In this document: piece by piece, positions 55,030 through 62,985 of the stretch
Layout of the letters: each line of letters starts with the position of its first letter
Position numbering within the stretch: position 1 is the first letter of the stretch
Source of the DNA: Woeseiaceae bacterium
Lineage (GTDB): Bacteria; Pseudomonadota; Gammaproteobacteria; Steroidobacterales; Woeseiaceae
Length of the DNA stretch: 64,000 nt
Reading direction: 5' to 3'
Assembly (NCBI GenBank): GCA_028289545.1
Contig: JANQPG010000034.1
Location: 1-64,000 of the forward strand
Notes under the pieces: generated by a model
Told to the model about the DNA's origin: nothing
Databases searched by the model: none
What the model saw: the letters and a program-made list of their open reading frames with translations, nothing else
Translations under genes and position numbers: made by a program

Positions 55030-55089
55030 ATGAAGAAAAGCTCATATGTCGTATTGGTCGTTATGTTATCCGGCGGCAACCGCCGATGA
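55030..55089 (+). CDS. 19-residue leader peptide overlapping the MscS start
   Basis: ATG at 55030 follows GGGGAGGGTGA, a strong ribosome site, and opens MKKSSYVVLVVMLSGGNRR before stopping at TGA 55087-55089. That stop overlaps the MscS start as ATGA (55086-55089). A perfect hairpin CGGCGG-CAA-CCGCCG (55071-55085) sits immediately before the MscS ATG, covering where its ribosome site would be. The downstream gene has no other good ribosome site, so coupling through this leader is likely. Confidence 0.55.
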   Translation: MKKSSYVVLVVMLSGGNRR

Positions 55090-56159
55090 CTGAACTTGCA
55101 AACATTGTGGCGCTGTTCTGGCCCCTGCTGACGACGATGGCTGCGGTGACGCTCGTATTGAGCTTCCTGCACTGGTACTTGCGACGCCGCTGGAAAAACG
55201 ACCCCGAAGCACAGTTTCGCTTCCAGCTCATCATGCTCGCCATGAGCTTTGCGGGCCTGCTTGCACTGGTCGTTGCTTTGCCCATCACCGATGCGATGCG
55301 CGGGCAACTCCTCAGTCTCATCGGCATTCTGCTGAGTGCGGCGATTGCACTGTCTTCGACGACCTTTATCGGCAACATCATGGCGGGCATCATGATGAAG
55401 ATTGTCAGGAATGCCCGCCCCGGCGACTTCATTACGGTGGCGGAACTGACGGGCAGGATTACCGAAATGGATCTCCTGCACACCGAGATACAGACCGAGT
55501 TCCGCGATCTCGTGACCGTCCCCAACCTCTATATGGTGACGCAACCGCTAAAGGTCGTACGCGCATCCGGCACGATCATTACGGCCGAAGTGTCTCTGGG
55601 CTATGACGTTCCGCATTCGGAAGTCCGGGCAATCCTGCGGCAGGCGGCTGCCAACGCGGGTCTCAAGGACAGTTTCTGCCAGGTACGTGAGCTCGGCGAC
55701 TACTCCATTATGTATCGTGTCGCCGGACTGCTTGAGGAAGTGACGAGTCTGATATCGGCGAGAGCCGGCCTGCGAGCCGCAATGCTCGATGCGCTGCACG
55801 AGGCGGGCATCGAAATCGTTTCGCCGAGCTTCATGAATACACGCGCGATCGCGGACGACGTGCAGTTCATACCCGAGCGCGCAGTGCCGCGATTTCGCCG
55901 CCGCGAAGTCAAGGCGGAGGAGATTGCCTTCGACAAAGCCGAGCAGGCGGCAAACGCCGAGAAACTCCGCTCGGCTATCGAAGATTGCAACCGGGCACTG
56001 GCCGAGGCGGGCGCTTCCAGCGACGAACTGCAGGAGCCTGACCGGGTCGCCGAGCTCGAGATCCGGCGCGACGAGTTGCTGGGCCGCCTGAGCGATCTCG
56101 AGGAGAAGATTCGCGAGGTCGAGAAGCGCGACAAAGCCGGGCCGGGGGTCGACCCTTGA
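55086..56159 (+). CDS. Small-conductance mechanosensitive channel (MscS family)
   Basis: A 357-residue MscS-type protein. Three membrane helices occupy about 5-31, 46-66 and 72-105. The pore-lining third helix and beta domain read LSLIGILLSAAIALSSTTFI, GNIMAGIMMKIVRNARPGDF and ITEMDLLHTEIQTEFRDLVT with VPNLYMV. The cytoplasmic vestibule follows, and a charged coiled coil ends the protein (about 270-350). It opens under membrane tension to release solutes. It lacks a proper ribosome site of its own and is probably translated by coupling to the short leader at 55030-55089. Confidence 0.92.
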   Translation: MTELANIVALFWPLLTTMAAVTLVLSFLHWYLRRRWKNDPEAQFRFQLIMLAMSFAGLLALVVALPITDAMRGQLLSLIGILLSAAIALSSTTFIGNIMAGIMMKIVRNARPGDFITVAELTGRITEMDLLHTEIQTEFRDLVTVPNLYMVTQPLKVVRASGTIITAEVSLGYDVPHSEVRAILRQAAANAGLKDSFCQVRELGDYSIMYRVAGLLEEVTSLISARAGLRAAMLDALHEAGIEIVSPSFMNTRAIADDVQFIPERAVPRFRRREVKAEEIAFDKAEQAANAEKLRSAIEDCNRALAEAGASSDELQEPDRVAELEIRRDELLGRLSDLEEKIREVEKRDKAGPGVDP

Positions 56160-56167
56160 GGCCCGGC
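56136..56167 (+). terminator. Stem-loop spanning the MscS stop codon
   Basis: GCCGGGCC (56136-56143) pairs perfectly with GGCCCGGC (56160-56167); a nested GGGTCGACCC lies in the loop. There is no T-run. It may end or stabilise the transcript. Confidence 0.35.
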
Positions 56168-56284
56168 TGCAAGGTCTGAGGCCGTTCCGCGCGACGGGAT
56201 CACACGTTTTCCTGTGAACCATGCCCGCGTCGGGTTTTCGGCCGATTGCTAAAATTTGGATTTTGTTAACTTGCGCGCCCTGTT

Positions 56285-57721
56285 TTGAAACGCTGCCTGA
56301 GCCTGTTCACCGCCGTCCTGTCGATCCTGTTCGCACCGTCCGCTTTCGGTTGGTGGGATTGTGCGTGGGACTACCGCGTTGCGGTGGACATTGCGAGCCC
56401 GCCGGGCCCGCCGCTGACTGACTACCAGGTACGGCTCGACCTCGATGCCGGCAACGTACCGGCCACGTTCGACTGGGGAAGCGCGGGTGACGATTTACGC
56501 GTGGTGGACGAGGACAACCTGACCGAACTCGAGTTTTTTATCGAGAGTTGGGACGCGGTGGCGAGCGTCGCCGAGGTCTGGGTGCGGATTCCCGCATTGC
56601 CGGCTGCCGGACGGCGTATTTTTCTTTACTACGGCGGACCGCCCGGTACGAGCAGCAACTCGACACTGTTTACGTTTACCGAAGCCGGCCTGAGATTCCA
56701 TACCCGAAACTCCGGGGCAAACCCGACGAGCCTGGCAACCGCCGAGGCGGCATTTGCGGCGGCGCCCGTCAGTACGCCGGGTTACGGCTGCGCGATCATC
56801 AATTCGTACACGGGGGTCAACAACCGCAATCAATTTTCGCCGCCGAGTCGCAGCACGAACATTGCTTTGTTCGCGGAGGCGTTCTTCGAGGTCGACGCCG
56901 CGCAAGCGGGCGTCTGGGAGTTTCGTTACGGCGCCGACTTCGGCCGCGGCGGAGGGCTGTATGTCGACGACGTCCCGCTCGAGGAAGACTGGAACACCGA
57001 TTTGTGGTGGGCAAATAACTGGAACAACGCGAGCGAAGTGCTGCAAGGTTCGATCAACCTGGGGCCTGGCGCACACAGCATTCGCATTATTGGGTTTGAA
57101 GGCTGTTGTGACGGCGGGCTAACGGCGCAGTTCCGGCCTCCCGGCGGAAACTGGCAAGCGTTGTCGGTGGCGAATCTCGATCTCGTCAGCCGTCAATGTC
57201 CGGCGCCCGGCGAACCCGCCGTGAGTTTTGGGCCCGGCGAGACCGCAGCCTGCGCGGCGCTGGATCTCGCGCGCTCGTCGCAAACGCTTTCGGACCCGAT
57301 AAACGCCACGAGCAACCCAAAGGCGGTGCCCGGCGCCACAATGCTGAACCGGATTGTCGTTAGCAATACGGGCACCGGCGCGGCGGACGCGAGTACGGTA
57401 ATCATCACCGAGCCGATCGCGGCGGAATCCCGGCTTCGCGTAGTCGATTTCGACGTGGCGACAAGTGGACCGCTGCGCTTCGAGGACGGCGCCGTTGCAA
57501 GCGGACTCAGTTACACCTTCATTTCTCTGGGCGACGCCACGGACGACGTAGCGTTTTCGGACGACGGCGGACTGACTTTCAATTACGTCCCTGTTGCGGA
57601 CGCCGCGGGAATCGATGCCGCCGTTACGCATATACAAATCACGCCGCAGGGCGCCTTTCAGGGGTCGGGTGCGGCGGGTGTGCCGTCCGCCACATTCCTG
57701 TTTCAGACAGGTGTCCAGTAA
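56285..57721 (+). CDS. Secreted DUF2341 domain protein
   Basis: A 478-residue exported protein starting at TTG 56285, with no ATG available before the signal peptide (MKRCLSLFTAVLSILFAPSA). Residues 25-120 form a DUF2341 domain (CAWDYRVAVDIASPPGPPLT, YQVRLDLDAGNVPATFDW, RIFLYYGGPPG). A middle module with PA14-like features follows (AGVWEFRYGADFGRGGGLYV and GAHSIRIIGFEGCCDGGLTA), then a DUF11-like beta-sandwich (MLNRIVVSNTGTGAADASTV). DUF2341 occurs in surface proteins such as MshQ. The role is probably adhesive or structural at the cell surface, but that is inference. Confidence 0.82.
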   Translation: MKRCLSLFTAVLSILFAPSAFGWWDCAWDYRVAVDIASPPGPPLTDYQVRLDLDAGNVPATFDWGSAGDDLRVVDEDNLTELEFFIESWDAVASVAEVWVRIPALPAAGRRIFLYYGGPPGTSSNSTLFTFTEAGLRFHTRNSGANPTSLATAEAAFAAAPVSTPGYGCAIINSYTGVNNRNQFSPPSRSTNIALFAEAFFEVDAAQAGVWEFRYGADFGRGGGLYVDDVPLEEDWNTDLWWANNWNNASEVLQGSINLGPGAHSIRIIGFEGCCDGGLTAQFRPPGGNWQALSVANLDLVSRQCPAPGEPAVSFGPGETAACAALDLARSSQTLSDPINATSNPKAVPGATMLNRIVVSNTGTGAADASTVIITEPIAAESRLRVVDFDVATSGPLRFEDGAVASGLSYTFISLGDATDDVAFSDDGGLTFNYVPVADAAGIDAAVTHIQITPQGAFQGSGAAGVPSATFLFQTGVQ

Positions 57722-57792
57722 GTCTCGGGCGCGGCCCCTCGGTCCTTTTTGAGCGGGCGTTCAGTCAGCAGGCAAGCGGTTCACCGCGCCAT

Positions 57793-58746
57793 CTATCCGT
57801 ACAGCATTGCTTCGCGATCGTTTTGCCACCGACTGTGGATGGCCCGGAAACCGCCCGCCTGTTTTATGCCTCGGCCAATCGCATCCAGGCTGAGCAAATC
57901 CAGATCGAGCTGTGCGAGCGACCATGCCAGCGCCGACTCCCGCCGACGTCGACGCGATTTGTCGAGTTCAGGCCAGAGCAGCAGCGCAAGCACGTGCAGC
58001 GGGCGCCTGCTCGCGGCTTCCTCGAGTTCATGGTCCCGAAGGACCTGCCGCCACGACTCGGGGTTACGGCAAACGGCCTTGTAAAGGCGCGCCGCGTCGG
58101 CAAGTTGTTGGCGCGCCGAACGGCTCTCCGTGGCCCGAATGGCCGTCAGCAGCTCGGCAGGATTGCTGTCGAGATCATCCCCGGCTTCAGGATCGTACTG
58201 AGCCTCGCCCGCCGGCAGCAGATCGAAAATCATATGGATTCGTGCGGTATCCGAGCGATTCCTGGCGCTGTGAATCGCTTTGTTGTCGAACCACCATAAC
58301 TCGGCCGCCTGCATGTGCACCTGCTCGTCGCCGGCACTGAGCTCGCTGCCGCCGTCGCTCCGCAACACGAGATGATAGCGGTTCCTGATGCGGTAATACT
58401 CTCCCCGGTCCGAGTGGGGCTGCACCTCCATACCGGGCGGCAGCAGTGCCAGTTTTGCCCTGCCGAGCGTGCCGCCCAGCCGGTTCGCCAGCTCATCGAG
58501 GGTCGAGACGGTAGCGGGGAAGCGGGTCGATAGTGACGTGGGCCGGCTTTCGTGCACGTCACGCCGTCGGCGCCCCATGATTTTTGAGCGTCTGAGGCCG
58601 CGCAGCGGTATCGACTGCGTGTCGGCCTGCACGCGCGCTCGTGCCTGTCGGCCGGTCATCAGGTGCCACGCCGAGTGTTGTCGGTAAATCTCGTCGAGGA
58701 TAGGTTCGACTTCGTAGCCGGACTCAAGTTTTTCGAAATACCTCAT
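57793..58746 (-). CDS. Aspartyl/asparaginyl beta-hydroxylase-like 2-oxoglutarate oxygenase
   Basis: A 317-residue protein. Its central domain has the iron site of Fe(II)/2-oxoglutarate hydroxylases: His111-x-Asp113 (PHSDRGEYYRIRNRYHLVLR) and the distal His159 (NKAIHSARNRSDTARIHMIF), with Arg169 a likely 2-oxoglutarate contact. This matches the Asp/Asn beta-hydroxylase family. The N- and C-terminal parts (about 1-80 and 190-317) are not recognised. Substrates in the family are amino acids or protein and peptide side chains. It lies 146 bases downstream of a methyltransferase and small protein gene on the same strand. Confidence 0.85.
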   Translation of the reverse strand: MRYFEKLESGYEVEPILDEIYRQHSAWHLMTGRQARARVQADTQSIPLRGLRRSKIMGRRRRDVHESRPTSLSTRFPATVSTLDELANRLGGTLGRAKLALLPPGMEVQPHSDRGEYYRIRNRYHLVLRSDGGSELSAGDEQVHMQAAELWWFDNKAIHSARNRSDTARIHMIFDLLPAGEAQYDPEAGDDLDSNPAELLTAIRATESRSARQQLADAARLYKAVCRNPESWRQVLRDHELEEAASRRPLHVLALLLWPELDKSRRRRRESALAWSLAQLDLDLLSLDAIGRGIKQAGGFRAIHSRWQNDREAMLYG

Positions 58747-58892
58747 GCTTCACGTCCCGGGCTCGGCCCCGTGATTCCTGTACGAAAAGCGTAAATGCTG
58801 GGATGCCTGCCGTCACATCGAAAAAAACGATGTTGCGCCTACAAAAAACGACGGACGGAACAGGAGAACGCAGTGTGTTGTCGAGTGTCGCG

Positions 58893-59240
58893 TCAGCGCA
58901 AGAGGGACTTCATCTGTTCGTCGAAAGACGGCGTGGCGCCGTCTTCGTTGGTTTGCTGTAACTCCATCGTGACGATACGCATGACCCGGCTAATGTAGTC
59001 CTTGCGTTGCCTGTCCCGTTCGCTGGTGGCGTCGTCGTCGAACTGGATCGCGTCGAGCTGTTGCCGCGACAGCGAGCCGTTGGTTTCGAGCAAGCGCTCA
59101 AGCGCGTCCAGACGATCGCGCGTGACGGACAACTCGCCAACCAGGCTCACGACGATGGCCATGAGTTTATCCGTCGCCGGGTCCGCGAAATACTGCGGGC
59201 GCTTGCCCTTGGCGACCCGCGGCACTCGACGCTCGGTCAT
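58893..59240 (-). CDS. Small conserved-looking cytoplasmic protein, unknown
   Basis: A 115-residue protein starting MTERRVPRVAKGKRPQYFAD. It is rich in charged residues with a likely helix or short coiled coil (about 25-60, ELSVTRDRLDALERLLETNG). No signal peptide or membrane helix. Its ATG overlaps the methyltransferase stop by 4 bases (59237-59240), so the two are coupled and may form a complex. I do not recognise a family. Confidence 0.72.
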   Translation of the reverse strand: MTERRVPRVAKGKRPQYFADPATDKLMAIVVSLVGELSVTRDRLDALERLLETNGSLSRQQLDAIQFDDDATSERDRQRKDYISRVMRIVTMELQQTNEDGATPSFDEQMKSLLR

Positions 59241-60361
59241 TTTATGGCCACCAGCGTGGGCCACTTGAAGCCCTGGGTATTGTACGCATGGTTAATACCC
59301 GTGTAGGGGGGTGCACCGTCCATCCAGGCTTTGCCGGGTTCGAATCCGGCGGCAACGGCCAGAGCCGCCAGATCGACGTCCGTCAGATAGGCGGCAAATA
59401 CCTCGTTGTTGTTGTACACCTCCCATTGCGACATGAACTGGCCGAACGGGTCCTGTCCGCGCGGCACGTCGAGGTGCAGCATGACGCCGCCGGGTTTGAG
59501 CAGGCGGTAACTTTCGCCAATCAGATTCTTGAGCGCGGCTTTTGAGGTTTCGTGAATCATGATGTGCGATAACACGACGTCGAAGGACTCGGCGTCGAAG
59601 CCAGTGCATTCGGCATTCCTTTGCGCGTAGTGCACCGGTACCCCCGCGAGTTCGGCCTTTGCGTGCGCGTAGCGCAGACACGGCGCCGCAACGTCGATGG
59701 CGTGTACCTCCGCATCCGGATAGTGGGTTGCCCAGGGCAAAGTGCTGTTGCCGACGGTGCAGCCCATGTCGAGTATTCGTTTTGGCCTGGCGTCCGCGAA
59801 TTTCCCCTCGTAGAACTTGATCAACGCCATCCCGATGCGGTCGTTGTCGGGACCAAGCTCGCCGTCGATATAGATCGGCAAGCCGGCTTCGTAAATCGCA
59901 CCGGCCGCTACGTCGTTTTCGGTGAACTCCGTGTGATAGGCGCCCGGCTGCAAATGAATGTCATGCGCCGTGTGATAGCGCGGAATCGGCAGCTCGGGAT
60001 CGAGTTCAAGTGAACCGCCGGCGGGACGTTCGGCGGCCAGCCGCTCAGCGCGCGCAATCAATTCGTCGAGCTGCCGCTCGGCGGGTTCCGCGACCGATTC
60101 CCACATCATTTCCTGGCTGCGCCGCTGCATGGCGCTCCAGAATTGATAGTAGTCGTTGGCGATCATCGTGCGGCGAACCTCGTGGTAATTCTCGAAGGGT
60201 CTGCCGTTGTCGCGCTCGTAGTCCGGTGACACCTGTTTGTCGAACACCTGCCGGATACCCGGCATGACGTCCTGTTTCAGGTAGCGGCGGAAGTCGCGCA
60301 CAAAATCCTGCATCGACTGTTCGCCGAGCCTGGTCTTAAGGAGAAGAGAGTGATCGGACAT
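59237..60361 (-). CDS. Class I SAM-dependent methyltransferase with extended N-terminus
   Basis: A 374-residue protein. The Rossmann motif I is ILDMGCTVGNSTLPW (about residues 197-210), followed by motif II acidic Asp in VHAIDVAAPCLRYAHA, ESFDVVLSHIMIHE and LLKPGGVMLHLDVPRG. The N-terminal ~130 residues are helical and not recognised. It transfers a methyl group from S-adenosylmethionine to an unknown acceptor. Its cotranscribed partner is a 115-residue protein, and a 2-oxoglutarate hydroxylase follows. Confidence 0.88.
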   Translation of the reverse strand: MSDHSLLLKTRLGEQSMQDFVRDFRRYLKQDVMPGIRQVFDKQVSPDYERDNGRPFENYHEVRRTMIANDYYQFWSAMQRRSQEMMWESVAEPAERQLDELIARAERLAAERPAGGSLELDPELPIPRYHTAHDIHLQPGAYHTEFTENDVAAGAIYEAGLPIYIDGELGPDNDRIGMALIKFYEGKFADARPKRILDMGCTVGNSTLPWATHYPDAEVHAIDVAAPCLRYAHAKAELAGVPVHYAQRNAECTGFDAESFDVVLSHIMIHETSKAALKNLIGESYRLLKPGGVMLHLDVPRGQDPFGQFMSQWEVYNNNEVFAAYLTDVDLAALAVAAGFEPGKAWMDGAPPYTGINHAYNTQGFKWPTLVAIK

Positions 60362-60633
60362 GCTGACAGCTCGCCGTGCCGGTAGCGGAGAATGCTAACA
60401 CGGGCGCGCCGCGCGCAATCCTTGCGGGCGTTGCGCCGTTATGTCGCGACAACTTGTGACCGGTCTGTCGTCAGGTCGTGTCGGCTGCGATTCGCTAGCG
60501 CCTCCAGATGCTCCGTATCTGGGCGAAACAGCCTTGCTCCGTCACCTAAAAATTATGTCAAGTTTGCCCTTCAACTGCTTGTTGGGCATGCGCTTGTCAG
60601 CTCGCTGCGTTGTCCTTTAGTCTTTTTGCCAGG
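60362..60633. promoter_or_regulatory. Divergent region, methyltransferase / sigma factor
   Basis: No gene is seen in these 270 bases. They should hold the promoters of both divergent genes. I see no convincing ECF-type promoter for autoregulation. Confidence 0.35.
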
Positions 60634-61212
60634 ATGACCGGCGACAGCGACATCACGCGCCTCTTGAGTGATTGGCAAGGTGGCGACACGCAGGCGCTGG
60701 AGCGGGCGTCGACGCTCGTCTACAAGGAATTGCGTCGCCTCGCGCAAGGCCATGCGGCAAGCGAATCCCCAGCGTACGCACTCAAACCGGCCGTGCTGAC
60801 TGACGAAGCACTCGCCCGTCTGGCCGAAGGCGGCATCGACGACCAACATCGCAGGCAATTCCGAGTCGTAGCGGCCCGCACGATGCGGCGCGCGCTGGTC
60901 GATCACGCGCGCAGCCAGCGCCGCTTGAAACACAGTAGCGGAGTCATTGGCGTTAGCCCGTTCGCGGAACAGGGTACCGTCGGCGGCGCGTTCGATGCGC
61001 TGAACATTCTCGAGCTTCATGAAGCGCTGAGGAGGCTGGCGGGTGTCGACCCCCGCATGGCCGAGTCCGTTGAGCTGGTTTACTTCGGCGCCTTGTCCGT
61101 TGGCGAGACAGCCGGCCTGGTCAAAATCTCCGAAAGCACATTATCGGAAGACCTGCGTTTCGCCAGGGCCTGGCTGGCGAACGAAATGGGCGCAAACGAA
61201 ACGGAGGAGTAG
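60634..61212 (+). CDS. ECF-like RNA polymerase sigma factor
   Basis: A 192-residue sigma-70 ECF-like factor of the group with TIGR02999-type architecture. Region 2 resembles ITRLLSDWQGGDTQALERAS through VVAARTMRRALVDHARSQRR, and region 4 is LRRLAGVDPRMAESVELVYF with the helix-turn-helix ALSVGETAGLVKISESTLSE. Such factors are often encoded beside serine/threonine kinases, but none is here and no anti-sigma gene is visible. ATG at 60634 is preferred to an in-frame TTG at 60610. The target regulon is unknown. Confidence 0.86.
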   Translation: MTGDSDITRLLSDWQGGDTQALERASTLVYKELRRLAQGHAASESPAYALKPAVLTDEALARLAEGGIDDQHRRQFRVVAARTMRRALVDHARSQRRLKHSSGVIGVSPFAEQGTVGGAFDALNILELHEALRRLAGVDPRMAESVELVYFGALSVGETAGLVKISESTLSEDLRFARAWLANEMGANETEE

Positions 61213-61283
61213 CCGACGGAAAGGTAGCAAACGGACAGGTCGTCGCTCCGGGAGGTCGCTACGGGCCTACGCGATATCTTGCG

Positions 61284-61829
61284 TTATTGCTCGTCGTCAT
61301 TGGCTTCGACCCTCACGTACAAACCTTCGAACCAGATCGTCCACTCCTCCTGCTCGGGATCGTAGATGTCGAAATGCTGCACGACGTCGCCATTTTTGAG
61401 CGGTGTCCAGATGCCGCGAAAAGGTGTCGATCGTTGCTCGGCGTAATTATAGATGTGTCCCTCGAGGCGCATGGCGCCCGCATCCGTCAGACCGCCTGTG
61501 TAGTCAATCGAATAGCCGTCAGCTACCCAAACTTGACGCCACTCGTTCGTCACGTTGTTGTAGTAGTTGATCGAAAAGCCCGTGTTGCCGCCCGCGCTTC
61601 GCCAGTTCTCCCTGAGCAGGCAGCCGCCGTGGTGTTTGCTGATCGAGTTGTTGCCAAAAAACTGGCGCTCCTCGTCGTTCGAGTACACCGCCCAGTCGCC
61701 GACCCAGAAGTCGAAGTCGCCGAAGCCGGACGACTCGGCGCAGGGCTGTGCGCTGTTTTGTGCGCTTGCGGTTGCCGAGAGGCCGATAAAGAGTAGAGCT
61801 AAAAACACTGGTGCGATTCGATACATCAT
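61284..61829 (-). CDS. Exported DUF1579-like protein
   Basis: A 181-residue protein with a signal peptide (MMYRIAPVFLALLFIGLSAT). The mature part begins near AQNSAQPCAESS, followed by FGDFDFWVGDWAVYSND, the same DFDFxxGxWxV motif as the cytoplasmic relative at 44571. Two cysteines (QPCAES and GGCLLREN) may be bridged. A beta-rich fold follows (FSINYYNNVTNEWRQVWVAD and EEWTIWFEGLYVRV). Periplasmic; function unknown. The start is set by the tandem ATG at 61829/61826 and the signal peptide. It converges on the sigma factor gene. Confidence 0.8.
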   Translation of the reverse strand: MMYRIAPVFLALLFIGLSATASAQNSAQPCAESSGFGDFDFWVGDWAVYSNDEERQFFGNNSISKHHGGCLLRENWRSAGGNTGFSINYYNNVTNEWRQVWVADGYSIDYTGGLTDAGAMRLEGHIYNYAEQRSTPFRGIWTPLKNGDVVQHFDIYDPEQEEWTIWFEGLYVRVEANDDEQ

Positions 61830-62304
61830 CGACCCCGTTTGCTGTGACTGTGGGATGAGGCTGTCGGTCCCGGCCATATTAACGCAGCGCTACCGACATA
61901 GAGAGTAGCGGCAATCGGTAGCTCCGATACGGCAACAAGCCTGGGTAAGCCGTTCAAGCCGCGCGCTTCATTGAGCACAGTCGTGGCGGCCTGCAACAGG
62001 AAAAAAGCGGCAGGGCGGCCTGTAGCTTTCCAATAGAATCAAACTGCATAAGGGAAATGTTTGTTTAAATCAGTAAAGCTGAACAAGGGTAAGGGTGACC
62101 GCCCTGCCGAAACGACAGTGTACTGAATCCTTCTCGAGCTACCGTTGCCAGAGTGTGCGTAAGCAGGACTTACCGCGCTCTTTTCGAGCGTTTCTGCAAA
62201 GAAGTGACTCACAACTCGGTTTGGCGTCTTTTTGAGGAGCATCAAGAAACCAATACTGATGAATGTGGTCCGATGTTGTGAAGACGACATGAGGGAATAA
62301 CGCC
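61830..62304. other. 475-base region with a long-spaced inverted repeat
   Basis: I see no convincing gene. CGGCAGGGCGG (62008-62018) and its exact complement CCGCCCTGCCG (62099-62109) are 80 bases apart. The rest likely holds the Lrp gene promoter. Short frames here have no ribosome site or recognisable product. Confidence 0.45.
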
Positions 62305-62832
62305 ATGCGGAATCCAGACCACAAGGCGGCAGGGGCGATCGACAACTACGACATGGCGATTCTGGCCGCGTTGTCGGACAACGCCGAGCTGACCACAATT
62401 GAACTCTCGAAGCTCGTCCATCTCTCGCGAACCGCGGTTTCACGGCGAATCACCGGACTCAAGGACCGCGGCGTCCTGGCGGCGCCTCGTTACGACGTGC
62501 ATTACGACAAGCTGGGTTTTGCCATTCGCGCCTACGTTTCGGTCTCGGCGCCGGACACGGATTCGTTCGAGGTGCTGGAGCGGCTACTGGAGAAGCCGGA
62601 AGTGCTCGACGTGTCGGTTGTGCTGGGCGAGGAACTGCTGCTCGTCGAAGTTGTTGCCCTGGACACCGCGCATCTGCATCAGTTTCTCACCTGGATAAAC
62701 GACATCGGTCACACCGAAACCAAAGTCATCCTCAAGAAGCACCGGTCACCGATCGACTTCAGGACGCGCATGCGTATGGTCGAGGACGAGCTCGCAAACC
62801 CCGATCCGCGACTGGTTTCGGCAGCGGAGTGA
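62305..62832 (+). CDS. Lrp/AsnC-family transcriptional regulator
   Basis: A 175-residue Lrp-type regulator. The helix-turn-helix lies at residues 12-65 (YDMAILAALSDNAELTTIEL, KLVHLSRTAVSRRITGLKDR), followed by a RAM domain (FAIRAYVSVSAPDTDSFEVL, VLDVSVVLGEELLLVEVVAL) that is shorter than usual in its last strand. The TonB receptor starts 153 bases downstream on the same strand and could be a target. It shares the fold but not close sequence with the regulator at 41362. Confidence 0.92.
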   Translation: MRNPDHKAAGAIDNYDMAILAALSDNAELTTIELSKLVHLSRTAVSRRITGLKDRGVLAAPRYDVHYDKLGFAIRAYVSVSAPDTDSFEVLERLLEKPEVLDVSVVLGEELLLVEVVALDTAHLHQFLTWINDIGHTETKVILKKHRSPIDFRTRMRMVEDELANPDPRLVSAAE

Positions 62833-62985
62833 AGGCGGCACAGCAGCCGTTGCACGGCGTGCGCGTCGACCGGTAAATCTGCACACTCGGGGCGTGTCGA
62901 GCGCCGCATAAGCCCGCTTCGCAATCGTTATCGTCAGCGCGGCTCCCTACGATGAACACGTTACAAACAGCGTGGGGAGCACGTA

